Shown: one piece after another, positions 8,719 through 16,938 of the stretch
Position numbering within the stretch: position 1 is the stretch's first letter
How the letters are laid out: every line of letters begins with the position of its first letter
NCBI GenBank assembly: GCA_964586595.1
Contig: CAZPHB010000014.1
Coordinates: forward strand, 13,871-77,870
DNA: 64,000 bases
DNA from: REEB481 sp964586595
GTDB taxonomy: Bacteria; Bacteroidota; Bacteroidia; NS11-12g; UBA955
Direction of reading: 5' to 3'
Made by a program: the position numbers and the translations under genes
The notes under the pieces: model-generated
Told to the model about the DNA's origin: nothing
What the model saw: only the letters and a program-made list of their open reading frames with translations
The model's database searches: none

Positions 8719-9671
8719 ACGACGATGTGCAACTGGCGGAGCGTTTCCGGGAAACCTTCCGGCGCCTAAAGGCAGAAACAGGGAAGGTAATCATCGGCCA
8801 GGAAGCGGTGGTGGAGGGCGTGCTCAGCGCCATCTTCTGCAATGGCCACGTGCTGCTGGTAGGTGTTCCCGGCCTGGCGAAAACCTTGCTCGTGAAAACC
8901 GTGGCACAGTCGCTCGACCTCAGCTTCAGCCGCATTCAGTTCACCCCCGATTTGATGCCGGGCGACATCACCGGCCATGAAATCCTGGATGAATCCCGTC
9001 AGTTTCGTTTTGAACGCGGCCCCGTGTTCGCCAACATCGTGCTGGCGGATGAAATCAACCGGACTTCTCCCAAAACACAGGCCGCCCTGCTGGAAGCCAT
9101 GCAGGAACACAATGTTACTGTATCCGGAAAAATCCACCGATTGCCCGATCCCTTCTTCGTGCTGGCTACCCAGAATCCCATTGAGCAGGAAGGAACTTAT
9201 CCGTTGCCTGAAGCGCAGCTCGACCGCTTCATGTTCAACATCAGCCTCGGATACCCCAGCTTTGAAGATGAAGTACGCGTGATCCGCAATACCACCGGCG
9301 ACGCGCAACTTCAGGCACAGCCGGTGCTGAACGACCGCGACATCATTGCCTACCAGCAGCTGGTGCGCCGGGTGCCCATCACCGATCATGTGCTGGAATA
9401 CGCCGTGAAGCTGGTAAGCGCTACCCGTCCCGATTCCACACACAGCAACGCCCGCATCAGGGAATTCGTAAGCTTCGGTGCCGGTCCGCGTGCCGGACAA
9501 TTCCTGGTGCTTGGCGCCAAGTGCCATGCGCTGGCCAACGGGAAATACGCACCCGACGAGGAAGACGTGCGCGCCGTGGCCCTCAACGTACTGCGTCACC
9601 GCATCGTACGCAACTACCGCGCAGAAGCCGAAGGCCTTAGCGCCGACGACCTGATCCTCGGGCTGTTGTAA
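8715..9671 (+). CDS. MoxR-family AAA+ ATPase
   Basis: AAA+ ATPase (318 residues) of the MoxR group, which act as chaperones in assembling or activating protein complexes, often with VWA-domain partners. Walker A is GVPGLAKT (about residues 49-56) and Walker B is VLADEINR (about 108-115). The TPDLMPGDITG and ATQNPIEQEGTYPLPEAQ segments are hallmark MoxR sequences. The start is set at 8715 because ATGA overlaps the preceding stop; an ATG at 8691 would overlap the upstream gene further. No VWA or DUF58 partner follows within the window, which is unusual since these are normally adjacent. Confidence 0.93.
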   Translation: MNDDVQLAERFRETFRRLKAETGKVIIGQEAVVEGVLSAIFCNGHVLLVGVPGLAKTLLVKTVAQSLDLSFSRIQFTPDLMPGDITGHEILDESRQFRFERGPVFANIVLADEINRTSPKTQAALLEAMQEHNVTVSGKIHRLPDPFFVLATQNPIEQEGTYPLPEAQLDRFMFNISLGYPSFEDEVRVIRNTTGDAQLQAQPVLNDRDIIAYQQLVRRVPITDHVLEYAVKLVSATRPDSTHSNARIREFVSFGAGPRAGQFLVLGAKCHALANGKYAPDEEDVRAVALNVLRHRIVRNYRAEAEGLSADDLILGLL

Positions 9672-9752
9672 GGTGGACATCCGTGCAAACGGAAATTTTC
9701 ACATAATCGTTCCCGCCCGTTTACCTGAACGCCGCATCCTGTATCAAGGAAC

Positions 9753-10586
9753 ATGGCGCTCGCAATTACAGGCTTACAAAAACAAGATCCCCGCAATTTC
9801 CAGCTGCTGTACCTCGGGCTGTTCCTGAGTTATGGCATGGCCTTTCTGGGCTGGCACCGCGATGTGCTGCAAACAGCGGTGCTCTGGGCTTCCTGCCTGG
9901 GTACACAATACCTGTTTTGTCTGTGGAAGCAAAAAAGTCTGGACGCGCTGAAAAGTGCCATGATTACGGCACTCGGCCTCACATTGCTGATGCGTTCCGG
10001 TGATGTTTGGGTTTATGCCGCCGCCGGAGTCGTGGCCATTGCATCTAAATTCCTCATCCGCTACCGCGGCAAACACGTATTCAATCCCGCAAATCTGGCT
10101 TTGGCGGTGTTTGTTTTGCTGCTGCAAAAGGCCTGGGTTTCACCCGGACAATGGGGCAGCAACGCCATGCTGGTGTATTTCATCGGTGCCGCAGGAATGA
10201 TGGTGTTGTTCCGCTCGGCACGGGTGGATACGGCTTTCAGCTTCCTCGGCGTATTATTTCTGCTGGAAGCAGGCCGCAACTACTTCTATCTGGGCTGGCC
10301 GGCAGATTACCTCTTCCACCGCTTTTCCAATGGCAGCCTGCTGCTGTTCAGCTTCTTCATGATCACAGATCCCATGACCACGCCCGACGACCGCATGGCG
10401 CGTATGCTCTGGGCCGCCTGCATCGCGCTGATTACCTTCCTGCTCGGCAACTTCATGTACCTGCAGAATGCACCTGTGCCCGCACTTTTTGTGATGAGTC
10501 TCGCCACGCCCTTGTTTGACAAAGTGCGCAAGGGAGAACGCTTTCAATGGCTTCCCAACAGAACAACCAAAATCCAAACTATATGA
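9753..10586 (+). CDS. RnfD/NqrB-like integral membrane protein
   Basis: Polytopic membrane protein of 277 residues with about eight to nine hydrophobic helices. The segment KHVFNPANLALAV and the later MITDPMTTPDD resemble conserved stretches of NqrB/RnfD, the flavin-carrying subunits of ion-pumping NADH:quinone and Rnf complexes. In those families FMN attaches to a Thr, and the TDPMTTP stretch holds candidate threonines. No other rnf or nqr subunit is in the window, so it probably works outside a canonical complex. Its stop overlaps the start of the DUF2330 gene (ATGA at 10583-10586), tying the two together. Confidence 0.7.
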   Translation: MALAITGLQKQDPRNFQLLYLGLFLSYGMAFLGWHRDVLQTAVLWASCLGTQYLFCLWKQKSLDALKSAMITALGLTLLMRSGDVWVYAAAGVVAIASKFLIRYRGKHVFNPANLALAVFVLLLQKAWVSPGQWGSNAMLVYFIGAAGMMVLFRSARVDTAFSFLGVLFLLEAGRNYFYLGWPADYLFHRFSNGSLLLFSFFMITDPMTTPDDRMARMLWAACIALITFLLGNFMYLQNAPVPALFVMSLATPLFDKVRKGERFQWLPNRTTKIQTI

Positions 10587-12052
10587 ACATGCTGAAAAAA
10601 CTCCTCCTGCCTGCCCTGATGATTGGCCTCGGCGCAGGCGAAACCCACGCCTTTTGTGGATTCTATGTGGCGAAGGCCGGTGCCTCGCTATACAATGAGA
10701 AAAGTGAAGTGATCATGGTGCGCGACGGACAACGCACAGTCATCACCATGAGCAACGATTTCAAAGGCGCTGCCACCGATTTCGCCATGGTGGTTCCCGT
10801 GCCGCACCTGCTGAAAGAACAGGACATCCGCGTGGTGGACCGAGGTCTGTTTGACCGCTTTGATGCCTATTCTTCACCGCGACTGGTGGAATACTATGAT
10901 CCTGCACCCTGCGGCTACAATCAGGCCATTTCTATAACCAAACGCGTAGCTGCGAATCGGGATGTTCCCATGAGTTCTTCGGTTCAAGAAGATGAGGTTG
11001 ACCTGGGTGTACACATCGAAGCGAGCTATACCGTTGGTGAATACGACATCTTGATTCTTTCTGCGGAAGAAAGCAATGGCCTGAAAACCTGGCTCATCAA
11101 AAACGGCTACAAGATTCCCGAGTCGGCAAACGAAGTATTGCAACCATACATCAACAGCGGCATGAAGTTCTTTGTGGTGAAGGTAAACCTGGAAGCAGCC
11201 GCGCAAACAGGCTATCAATACCTGAGGCCCATACAGATTACCATGAATACCGATAAGTTCATGCTGCCCATCCGCCTCGGCATGGCCAACAGCAAGGGAG
11301 AACAGGATTTGATCATCTATGCCATCACGCGCACCGGCGCCGTGGAAACCACCAATTACCGCAACCTGCGTATGGTCACTTCCAGAACAGTACCAACCTT
11401 CGTGAAAACCCATTTTGACCGCTTTTACACCGATATGTTCGCCAGGCAACATGCCAACGAAGGCCGCAATGCCGTGTTTACCGAATACGCCTGGGATGTT
11501 ACCCCGAACTGGGGCATCAAATGCGATCCCTGCGTGGGCAACCCGCCGCAGTACAACGACCTCATCAGCGCAGGCGTGAACTGGCTGAACATGAACGACC
11601 CACAAGGACGCAACGGCGCTTTTTTCACCAGAATGCATGTGCGTTACGGCAGGGCGCAGTTTCCTCAGGATTTGATGTTTGCCACTACTTCCAACCGCGA
11701 AAACTACCAGGCGCGTTACATCATCAACTGGCCTGCCGGTGGCGACATGAGTTGCCCGGAAGCCCGGAAATACCTCAGCGGATTGCCCAACCGCCGGCGC
11801 ATGGAACTGATGGAGCTGGGCGCGCTCACCGGCTGGGACATCAGCCTGTACAAGAAATATGAGCAAACCGGCATGGATCCCGGCATCAGCGATGGTGAAG
11901 AACAAGGCATGCTTCCCGTCCGCTTCAACACCCGTAAAGATCCGCCCGCAGGTGGTCAGGGTCCGCTGTGGTTCCTGCTGGCCGGCATCCTGGCAACAGC
12001 GCTGCTGCTGTCGTGGCCAGCCCTGCGCCGGCAATATATTTCCGCCAAGTAA
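10583..12052 (+). CDS. DUF2330 domain protein, exported and membrane-anchored
   Basis: A 489-residue protein with an N-terminal signal sequence ending at about residue 24 (GETHAF), a large DUF2330-type extracytoplasmic domain, and a C-terminal membrane helix (LWFLLAGILATALLLSW) before a short basic tail. The start of the mature part, FCGFYVAKA, with FAMVVPVPHLL a little later, is typical of this uncharacterised family. Several Cys are conserved-looking (CG near the N-terminus, PAPCGY, KCDPCVG). The start at ATG 10583 is chosen because it overlaps the stop of the RnfD-like gene and gives a clean signal peptide. A strong terminator follows, so the two genes form a closed unit. Function unknown; the partner suggests a redox or envelope role. 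Confidence 0.8.
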   Translation: MNMLKKLLLPALMIGLGAGETHAFCGFYVAKAGASLYNEKSEVIMVRDGQRTVITMSNDFKGAATDFAMVVPVPHLLKEQDIRVVDRGLFDRFDAYSSPRLVEYYDPAPCGYNQAISITKRVAANRDVPMSSSVQEDEVDLGVHIEASYTVGEYDILILSAEESNGLKTWLIKNGYKIPESANEVLQPYINSGMKFFVVKVNLEAAAQTGYQYLRPIQITMNTDKFMLPIRLGMANSKGEQDLIIYAITRTGAVETTNYRNLRMVTSRTVPTFVKTHFDRFYTDMFARQHANEGRNAVFTEYAWDVTPNWGIKCDPCVGNPPQYNDLISAGVNWLNMNDPQGRNGAFFTRMHVRYGRAQFPQDLMFATTSNRENYQARYIINWPAGGDMSCPEARKYLSGLPNRRRMELMELGALTGWDISLYKKYEQTGMDPGISDGEEQGMLPVRFNTRKDPPAGGQGPLWFLLAGILATALLLSWPALRRQYISAK

Positions 12053-12070
12053 AGCAAATCCCGCAGAAAG

Positions 12071-12103
12071 GCCGTTCCACAACTTTGGTGGGGCGGCTTT
12101 TTT
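12071..12103 (+). terminator. Rho-independent terminator after the DUF2330 gene
   Basis: GCCGTTCCAC (12071-12080) pairs with GTGGGGCGGC (12088-12097), with two G-U pairs, around a 7-base loop, followed by six T. It begins 19 bases after the stop codon. Confidence 0.8.
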
Positions 12104-12136
12104 CATGCCCTGAATTCTGACTAACTTGCCCGCATC

Positions 12137-12580
12137 ATGACGCCCATCCTGCGCTTGCATTACCAGTACCGCGACGATGCCGATCAGGTCAGCTCCGGCA
12201 GTTTCGACTTCAGCAACCCGGAACAACTGGGCGTAAAACAGGCCATGAGTATGCTCGAGCCACTGTTGATTGGCGAGGTGTTTTTTATTCCAAACAGGAT
12301 TGGGTTACCGTCGTTGGATGTCCTTCGACAAGCTTCCCGGGATTCACTGCGTTCCCCCGGGACAAGCAAGGATGACAGGGAGGAAGGGTTGGATGTCCTT
12401 CCCTTCGGCTTCGCTCAGGGTAAACTGGCTCAGGATGACAGCGTGGAGGAGGATGACGATTACCACGAGCTGGAATCGCTGGAAGCGCTCGAAACAGAAT
12501 CGGCAGAAGCTCCTTCCTTCGTGGATTTTGTGGCAACCCTGCGCCGCTTTAAAAAGCAACACCCTGAAGAATACTGGTAG
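12137..12580 (+). CDS. Small acidic hypothetical protein carrying an in-frame repeat insertion
   Basis: A 147-residue cytoplasmic protein with no recognised domain. The N-terminal part (about residues 1-60) and the acidic C-terminal part (about 103-147, rich in Glu, ending EEYW) look like native sequence. Residues 61-102 are translated dispersed repeat DNA (12316-12441, 126 bp, exactly 42 codons) and read RQASRDSLRSPGTSKDD and later PFGFAQGKLAQDD. Without the insertion the protein would be about 105 residues. A TAACTTG box lies 8 bases before the start. It sits between the DUF2330 terminator and polA. Function unknown; whether the interrupted form still works cannot be told. Confidence 0.65.
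   Translation: MTPILRLHYQYRDDADQVSSGSFDFSNPEQLGVKQAMSMLEPLLIGEVFFIPNRIGLPSLDVLRQASRDSLRSPGTSKDDREEGLDVLPFGFAQGKLAQDDSVEEDDDYHELESLEALETESAEAPSFVDFVATLRRFKKQHPEEYW
12316..12441. repeat. Dispersed repeat element inserted in frame
   Basis: Two related units, each beginning GGATGTCCTTC and ending near AGGATGACAG, with a CCCGGG palindrome in the first. The motifs TTCGACAAGCT, CCCGGGA and GGATGACAG are shared with the repeat segment at 1186-1300. The length of 126 bp is divisible by three and no stop is introduced in the host frame. Confidence 0.8.
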
Positions 12581-12629
12581 GCGCCGGACTGTGGATTTCC
12601 GTTAGGGGCTTATCTTTACCCCTCCAATC

Positions 12630-15419
12630 ATGGCTGATCATAAATTATTTCTGCTGGACGGCATGGCGCTCATCTACCGCGCATTCTTTGCCTTCAGCCA
12701 AAATCCGCGCATCACCAGCACCGGCATCAATGCCAGCGCGATGTTCGGGTTTACCAATACGCTGCTGGATGTGCTGAACAACCAAAAACCCAGTCATCTG
12801 GCGGTGGTTTTTGATACCGAAGCGCCCACGGCGCGTCATGAAGCCTACGAACACTACAAGGCCCATCGTGAAGCCATGCCCGAAGATCTGGCGGCAAGTA
12901 TTCCTTACATCTTCCGCATCATCGAAGGCTTTGGGATTCCCATCATCACCAAAGACGGTTACGAAGCCGACGACATCATCGGAACGCTGGCCTGGCAGGC
13001 CGCCGATCAGGGATATGAAGTGTATATGATGACGCCCGACAAAGATTTCGGGCAACTGGTGCGCGACCATGTGTTCATCTTCAAACCCGCACGGATGGGC
13101 AACGAGTTTGAAATCATGGGCCCCGCGGAAGTATGTAAGCGCTGGGATATTGAACGGGTAGAACAGGTGGTGGAAATGCTGGGGCTGATGGGCGACAAGG
13201 TGGACAATATTCCCGGGATCCCCGGTGTTGGAGAGAAAACAGCGCAAAAGCTGCTGGCCCAATACGGAAGCATGGATGGGATTTATGCGCATCTGGACAA
13301 ATTGCAGGGAAAGCTCAAAGAGAAGTTTGAACAGCATAAAGAGCTTGCCTACCTGAGCCGCAGTCTGGCTACCATTGATACGCAGGTTCCGGTGAAGCTG
13401 GAAGATTTCGACATCACCGTCGATCCGGTGAAGCCTGAGCTGAAGCAGGTTTTTGAAGAACTGGAATTCCGTACACTCATCAAGAAAGTGTTTGGCGGTG
13501 AAGAAGTGCGTGCGTCCGCTTCCATGCAAACCTCACTCTTCGATGCGCCCGCAGGGCCTTCCGCAGCAAACAATGCCCCTGTCGAAGAAGCGGAACCGCC
13601 TGCACCACTGCGCAGCATCGAAGATACAGAACACCACTACGAAATCTGCTCCGGTGAAGTTGCCTGTAAAGCACTGGCTGAACAGCTTGCCCAGGCAAAA
13701 CAGTTCTGCTTCGATACAGAAACAACGGGCCTGGATGCCCACAGCGCGGATATCGTAGGGCTGGCCATCAGCATCAACCCACACCACGGCTGGTATATTC
13801 CCTTTGGAACAGATGCAGCCGAAAGTCAGCGCATCCTGAACTTATTCAAACCTGCACTGGAAGGCCCAGCGCTGAAAATCGGGCAGAACCTGAAATACGA
13901 CATCCTCATCCTGCGCCGCTACGGCATTGCGGTACAAGGCCCCTTGTTCGACACCATGCTGGCGCATTACCTGGTAGAACCCGACAAGCGACACAACATG
14001 GATATGTTGGCCGAACATTACCTGAATTACCGTCCGGTAAGCATTGAAACGCTGATCGGGAAGAAGGGCAAGAACCAGCTCAGCATGGCGGATGTGCCGG
14101 TGGAAAAGGTGAAAGAATATGCGGTGGAAGACGCCGACATCACCCTCCAATTGCATGCGGTTTTGCAGCATGAACTGAAGGAAGGCAAGGTGGCTCAGGT
14201 GTTCAACGAGGTAGAAGTTCCGCTGATTCAGGTGCTTGCAGATATGGAACAGGAGGGCATCCGCGTGGATACGAACTTCCTGAACGAATACAGCCGGCAA
14301 CTGGAAGTGGAAGCAAAAAGCATTGAACAGGAAATCTATTCACTGGCGGAAGTGCGCTTCAATATTGGCAGTCCACGCCAGGTTGGAGAAGTGCTCTTCG
14401 ACAAGCTGAAGCTCAGCGATAAGGCAAAAACCACCAAAACCGGCCAGTATCAAACCGATGAGGAAACATTGCTTGGACTGGCCACGGCGCACCCCATTGT
14501 GCAGCGCATCCTTGATTACAGGCAGCTGCAGAAACTCAAAAGCACTTACGTGGATGCCCTGCCGGTCATGGTTTCTGAAAGGACCGGGCGTGTACATACC
14601 AGCTTCAATCAGGCAGTGGCTGCCACAGGTCGCCTGAGCAGCAACAACCCGAACCTCCAGAATATTCCCATCCGTACCGATTTGGGCAAGGAAGTGCGCA
14701 AGGCATTCATCCCGCGTGATGAACATCACACCTTGCTCAGCTGCGACTACTCGCAGATTGAACTGCGCGTGATTGCCAGCATGAGCGGCGATGAAGCCAT
14801 GATGGATGCCTTCAAACAGGGCGTGGACATCCATACGGCTACGGCAGCAAAGGTTTTTGGTGTGCCGCTGGATCAGGTGGATAAAGAGATGCGTCGACAG
14901 GCAAAAACAGTCAACTTCGGCATCATTTACGGCATCAGTGCCTTCGGACTCAGTCAGCGCATAGGCATTCCACGGAAAGACGCCAAAGATTTGATTGACA
15001 ACTACTTCCGTGAGTTCCCGGGCATCCGCCGTTATATGGATGAAACCATGGAATTTGCGCGCAGTCATGAATATGTGGAAACACTGCTGGGCCGCAGGCG
15101 CTACATCCGCGACATCAACAGCCGCAACATGACGGTGCGTGGCTTCGCCGAGCGAAACGCCATCAATGCGCCCATACAGGGTTCGGCAGCGGACATGATC
15201 AAGCTGGCCATGATCAACATCCACAAAATGTTGCAGGAAGAAGGATTCCAAACCCGCATGATCCTGCAGGTGCACGATGAATTGTTGTTTGATGTGCCAC
15301 ATGAGGAACTGGCACGTGTGGAACCCAAAATCCGCGCACTTATGGAATCTGCACTTCCGCTGCATGTGCCGGTGCTGGTAGAATCCGGCCAGGGGAACAA
15401 CTGGCTGGAAGCGCATTGA
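12630..15419 (+). CDS. polA: DNA polymerase I
   Basis: Family A polymerase for Okazaki-fragment maturation and repair, 929 residues as usual. The 5' nuclease/FEN domain spans about residues 1-290. The 3'-5' exonuclease domain (about 330-520) keeps its metal ligands: exo I DTETTGLD (about 360), exo II NLKYDIL and exo III YAVEDADI, so proofreading should be active. The polymerase domain has motif A CDYSQIELRVIA (about 704), motif B RRQAKTVNFGIIYG (about 754) and motif C QVHDELLF (about 879). A TATCTTTA box at 12611-12618 lies 11 bases before the ATG. It is followed by a 280-bp gap. Confidence 0.98.
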   Translation: MADHKLFLLDGMALIYRAFFAFSQNPRITSTGINASAMFGFTNTLLDVLNNQKPSHLAVVFDTEAPTARHEAYEHYKAHREAMPEDLAASIPYIFRIIEGFGIPIITKDGYEADDIIGTLAWQAADQGYEVYMMTPDKDFGQLVRDHVFIFKPARMGNEFEIMGPAEVCKRWDIERVEQVVEMLGLMGDKVDNIPGIPGVGEKTAQKLLAQYGSMDGIYAHLDKLQGKLKEKFEQHKELAYLSRSLATIDTQVPVKLEDFDITVDPVKPELKQVFEELEFRTLIKKVFGGEEVRASASMQTSLFDAPAGPSAANNAPVEEAEPPAPLRSIEDTEHHYEICSGEVACKALAEQLAQAKQFCFDTETTGLDAHSADIVGLAISINPHHGWYIPFGTDAAESQRILNLFKPALEGPALKIGQNLKYDILILRRYGIAVQGPLFDTMLAHYLVEPDKRHNMDMLAEHYLNYRPVSIETLIGKKGKNQLSMADVPVEKVKEYAVEDADITLQLHAVLQHELKEGKVAQVFNEVEVPLIQVLADMEQEGIRVDTNFLNEYSRQLEVEAKSIEQEIYSLAEVRFNIGSPRQVGEVLFDKLKLSDKAKTTKTGQYQTDEETLLGLATAHPIVQRILDYRQLQKLKSTYVDALPVMVSERTGRVHTSFNQAVAATGRLSSNNPNLQNIPIRTDLGKEVRKAFIPRDEHHTLLSCDYSQIELRVIASMSGDEAMMDAFKQGVDIHTATAAKVFGVPLDQVDKEMRRQAKTVNFGIIYGISAFGLSQRIGIPRKDAKDLIDNYFREFPGIRRYMDETMEFARSHEYVETLLGRRRYIRDINSRNMTVRGFAERNAINAPIQGSAADMIKLAMINIHKMLQEEGFQTRMILQVHDELLFDVPHEELARVEPKIRALMESALPLHVPVLVESGQGNNWLEAH

Positions 15420-15536
15420 GTTGATTCACAGCACTTTTCGGGTGGATGAGTTGGATGAACATCTGTAAATCCAACGGCGTTCATTCTGTGCCATGATGCA
15501 CGTCATGCGATATGTTGATGTATTTAGGTTTCATGC

Positions 15537-15552
15537 GTGACTGAAGTCACGA
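15537..15552. promoter_or_regulatory. Candidate CRP/FNR-type operator upstream of sqr
   Basis: CGTGACTGAAGTCACG is a perfect 7-bp inverted repeat with a 2-base spacer. It fits the GTGA-N6-TCAC core of Crp/Fnr-family sites. It lies about 150 bases before the sqr start and after polA. Identification is by pattern only. Confidence 0.35.
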
Positions 15553-15663
15553 GTGTTGGGGTTCGATAATTAGTTAATTCGGAAGCTCATCATGCATGGT
15601 CATTTTGGAGGTTTATGTCCATTAAAAAACGTGATAGCACGCTTTCGGTGGATATCTGCATCC

Positions 15664-15690
15664 TTTGATGCATGTGCATGATGCATCAAA
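15664..15690. promoter_or_regulatory. Perfect palindrome directly before sqr
   Basis: TTTGATGCAT and ATGCATCAAA form a perfect 10-bp inverted repeat around GTGCATG, ending 9 bases before the sqr ATG. It is placed to act as an operator or as an mRNA hairpin hiding the start. The rest of the 15420-15699 gap shows nothing else except the site at 15537-15552. Confidence 0.45.
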
Positions 15691-15699
15691 CTACCAGCT

Positions 15700-16902
15700 A
15701 TGAAACATTTTGACATCCTCATCATTGGCGGCGGCAATGCTGGATTATCCGTTGCTTCGCGCCTGCGCTCCAGAAAGCCTGAGCTCAGTTTGGGCATCAT
15801 TGAACCATCAAAGAATCATTACTACCAACCGGCCTGGACTTTGGTAGGTGGCGGTGTCTTTGATATGGCCGAAACCATCAAACCCGAGGTGGATTTTATT
15901 CCGCCGGGAGCGGAATGGATTTGCGACCGGGCTACGGAAATTGACGCCGAACGGCATATCGTTCATACCGCCACTCAAGGCAGTTTTGGCTATACATGGC
16001 TGGTGGCCGCACCAGGCATCCAGCTCGATTGGCATAAGATTGAAGGCCTCAAGGAAACGTTGGGTAGTAATGGAGTTACCTCTAATTACCACCCCGATTA
16101 CGCACCGTATACATGGCAAATGCTGCAAGGCATGAACGGAGGTACCGTGCTGTTTACCAATCCGGGTACTCCTGTAAAATGTGGCGGTGCGCCGCAGAAA
16201 ATCATGTATTTAGCCGGAGATTACTTCCGCAAAAAAGGACTGAAGGGCAAGGTGAACATCGAGTTCTGCAGTGCCGGAGGGGTGATATTTGGAATCAAGA
16301 AATACGCAGATACCTTGATGAAGGCAGTGCGTCGTTACGACATCACACTGAACTTCAAGCACGAGCTGATCCGCGTGGATGGCCCTGCACACAAAGCATG
16401 GTTCCGCGTAAGCGATGCCGACGGAAATACGCATGAGGTGGAAAAACATTTTGACATGCTGCATGCAGTGCCACCACAAAGCGCACCTGATTTTATCAAG
16501 AACAGTCCGCTGGCCATGCCCGGTAACCCTTTGGGTTGGATTGATGTGGATAAACACACGTTACGTCATGCGCGGTTTCCACAAGTATTTGCATTGGGTG
16601 ACGCCACCAATACCCCCAATGCCAAAACCGGTGCAGCCATACGCAAGCAAGCGCCTGTGCTGGTAGCAAACCTGATTTCAGCCATCGAAGGGAAAACCTT
16701 GTCAGCCAGCTACGACGGCTACGGCAGTTGCCCGCTCATCACAGGTTATGGCAAGCTGGTTCTGGCAGAGTTTAATTATGAGAATCAACCTACAGAAACC
16801 TTTCCATTTGACCAAAGCAAGGAACGCTGGAGCATGTATCAGCTGAAAAAACGCGTTTTGCCCTGGCTGTATTGGCACAGAATCCTGCAAGGGAAGATGT
16901 AA
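15700..16902 (+). CDS. sqr: Sulfide:quinone oxidoreductase-type flavoprotein
   Basis: A 400-residue FAD enzyme expected to oxidise sulfide to bound (poly)sulfide and pass electrons to the quinone pool. The N-terminal dinucleotide motif is IIGGGNAGLSVA. NHYYQPAWTLVGGG, and VKCGGAPQKIMYLAGDY containing a candidate active-site Cys (about residue 160), are typical of the mitochondrial-like (type II) SQR group. The second flavin motif is FALGDATNTPNAKTGAAIRKQ. A second Cys (EFCSAGG, and another in the C-terminal CPLITGYG) may provide the partner thiol. There is no signal peptide; SQR binds the membrane peripherally. It has its own 280-bp upstream region with two palindromes, suggesting regulation. 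It is convergent with the sulfatase gene. Confidence 0.88.
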   Translation: MKHFDILIIGGGNAGLSVASRLRSRKPELSLGIIEPSKNHYYQPAWTLVGGGVFDMAETIKPEVDFIPPGAEWICDRATEIDAERHIVHTATQGSFGYTWLVAAPGIQLDWHKIEGLKETLGSNGVTSNYHPDYAPYTWQMLQGMNGGTVLFTNPGTPVKCGGAPQKIMYLAGDYFRKKGLKGKVNIEFCSAGGVIFGIKKYADTLMKAVRRYDITLNFKHELIRVDGPAHKAWFRVSDADGNTHEVEKHFDMLHAVPPQSAPDFIKNSPLAMPGNPLGWIDVDKHTLRHARFPQVFALGDATNTPNAKTGAAIRKQAPVLVANLISAIEGKTLSASYDGYGSCPLITGYGKLVLAEFNYENQPTETFPFDQSKERWSMYQLKKRVLPWLYWHRILQGKM

Positions 16903-16938
16903 ACAGAAAGCTTTTCGATATACGGTCAGACATGGTAT

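Noticed and set aside
12316..12441. Insertion sequence
   Set aside because: No transposase, no terminal inverted repeats of usual length, and only 126 bases; a small dispersed repeat fits better.
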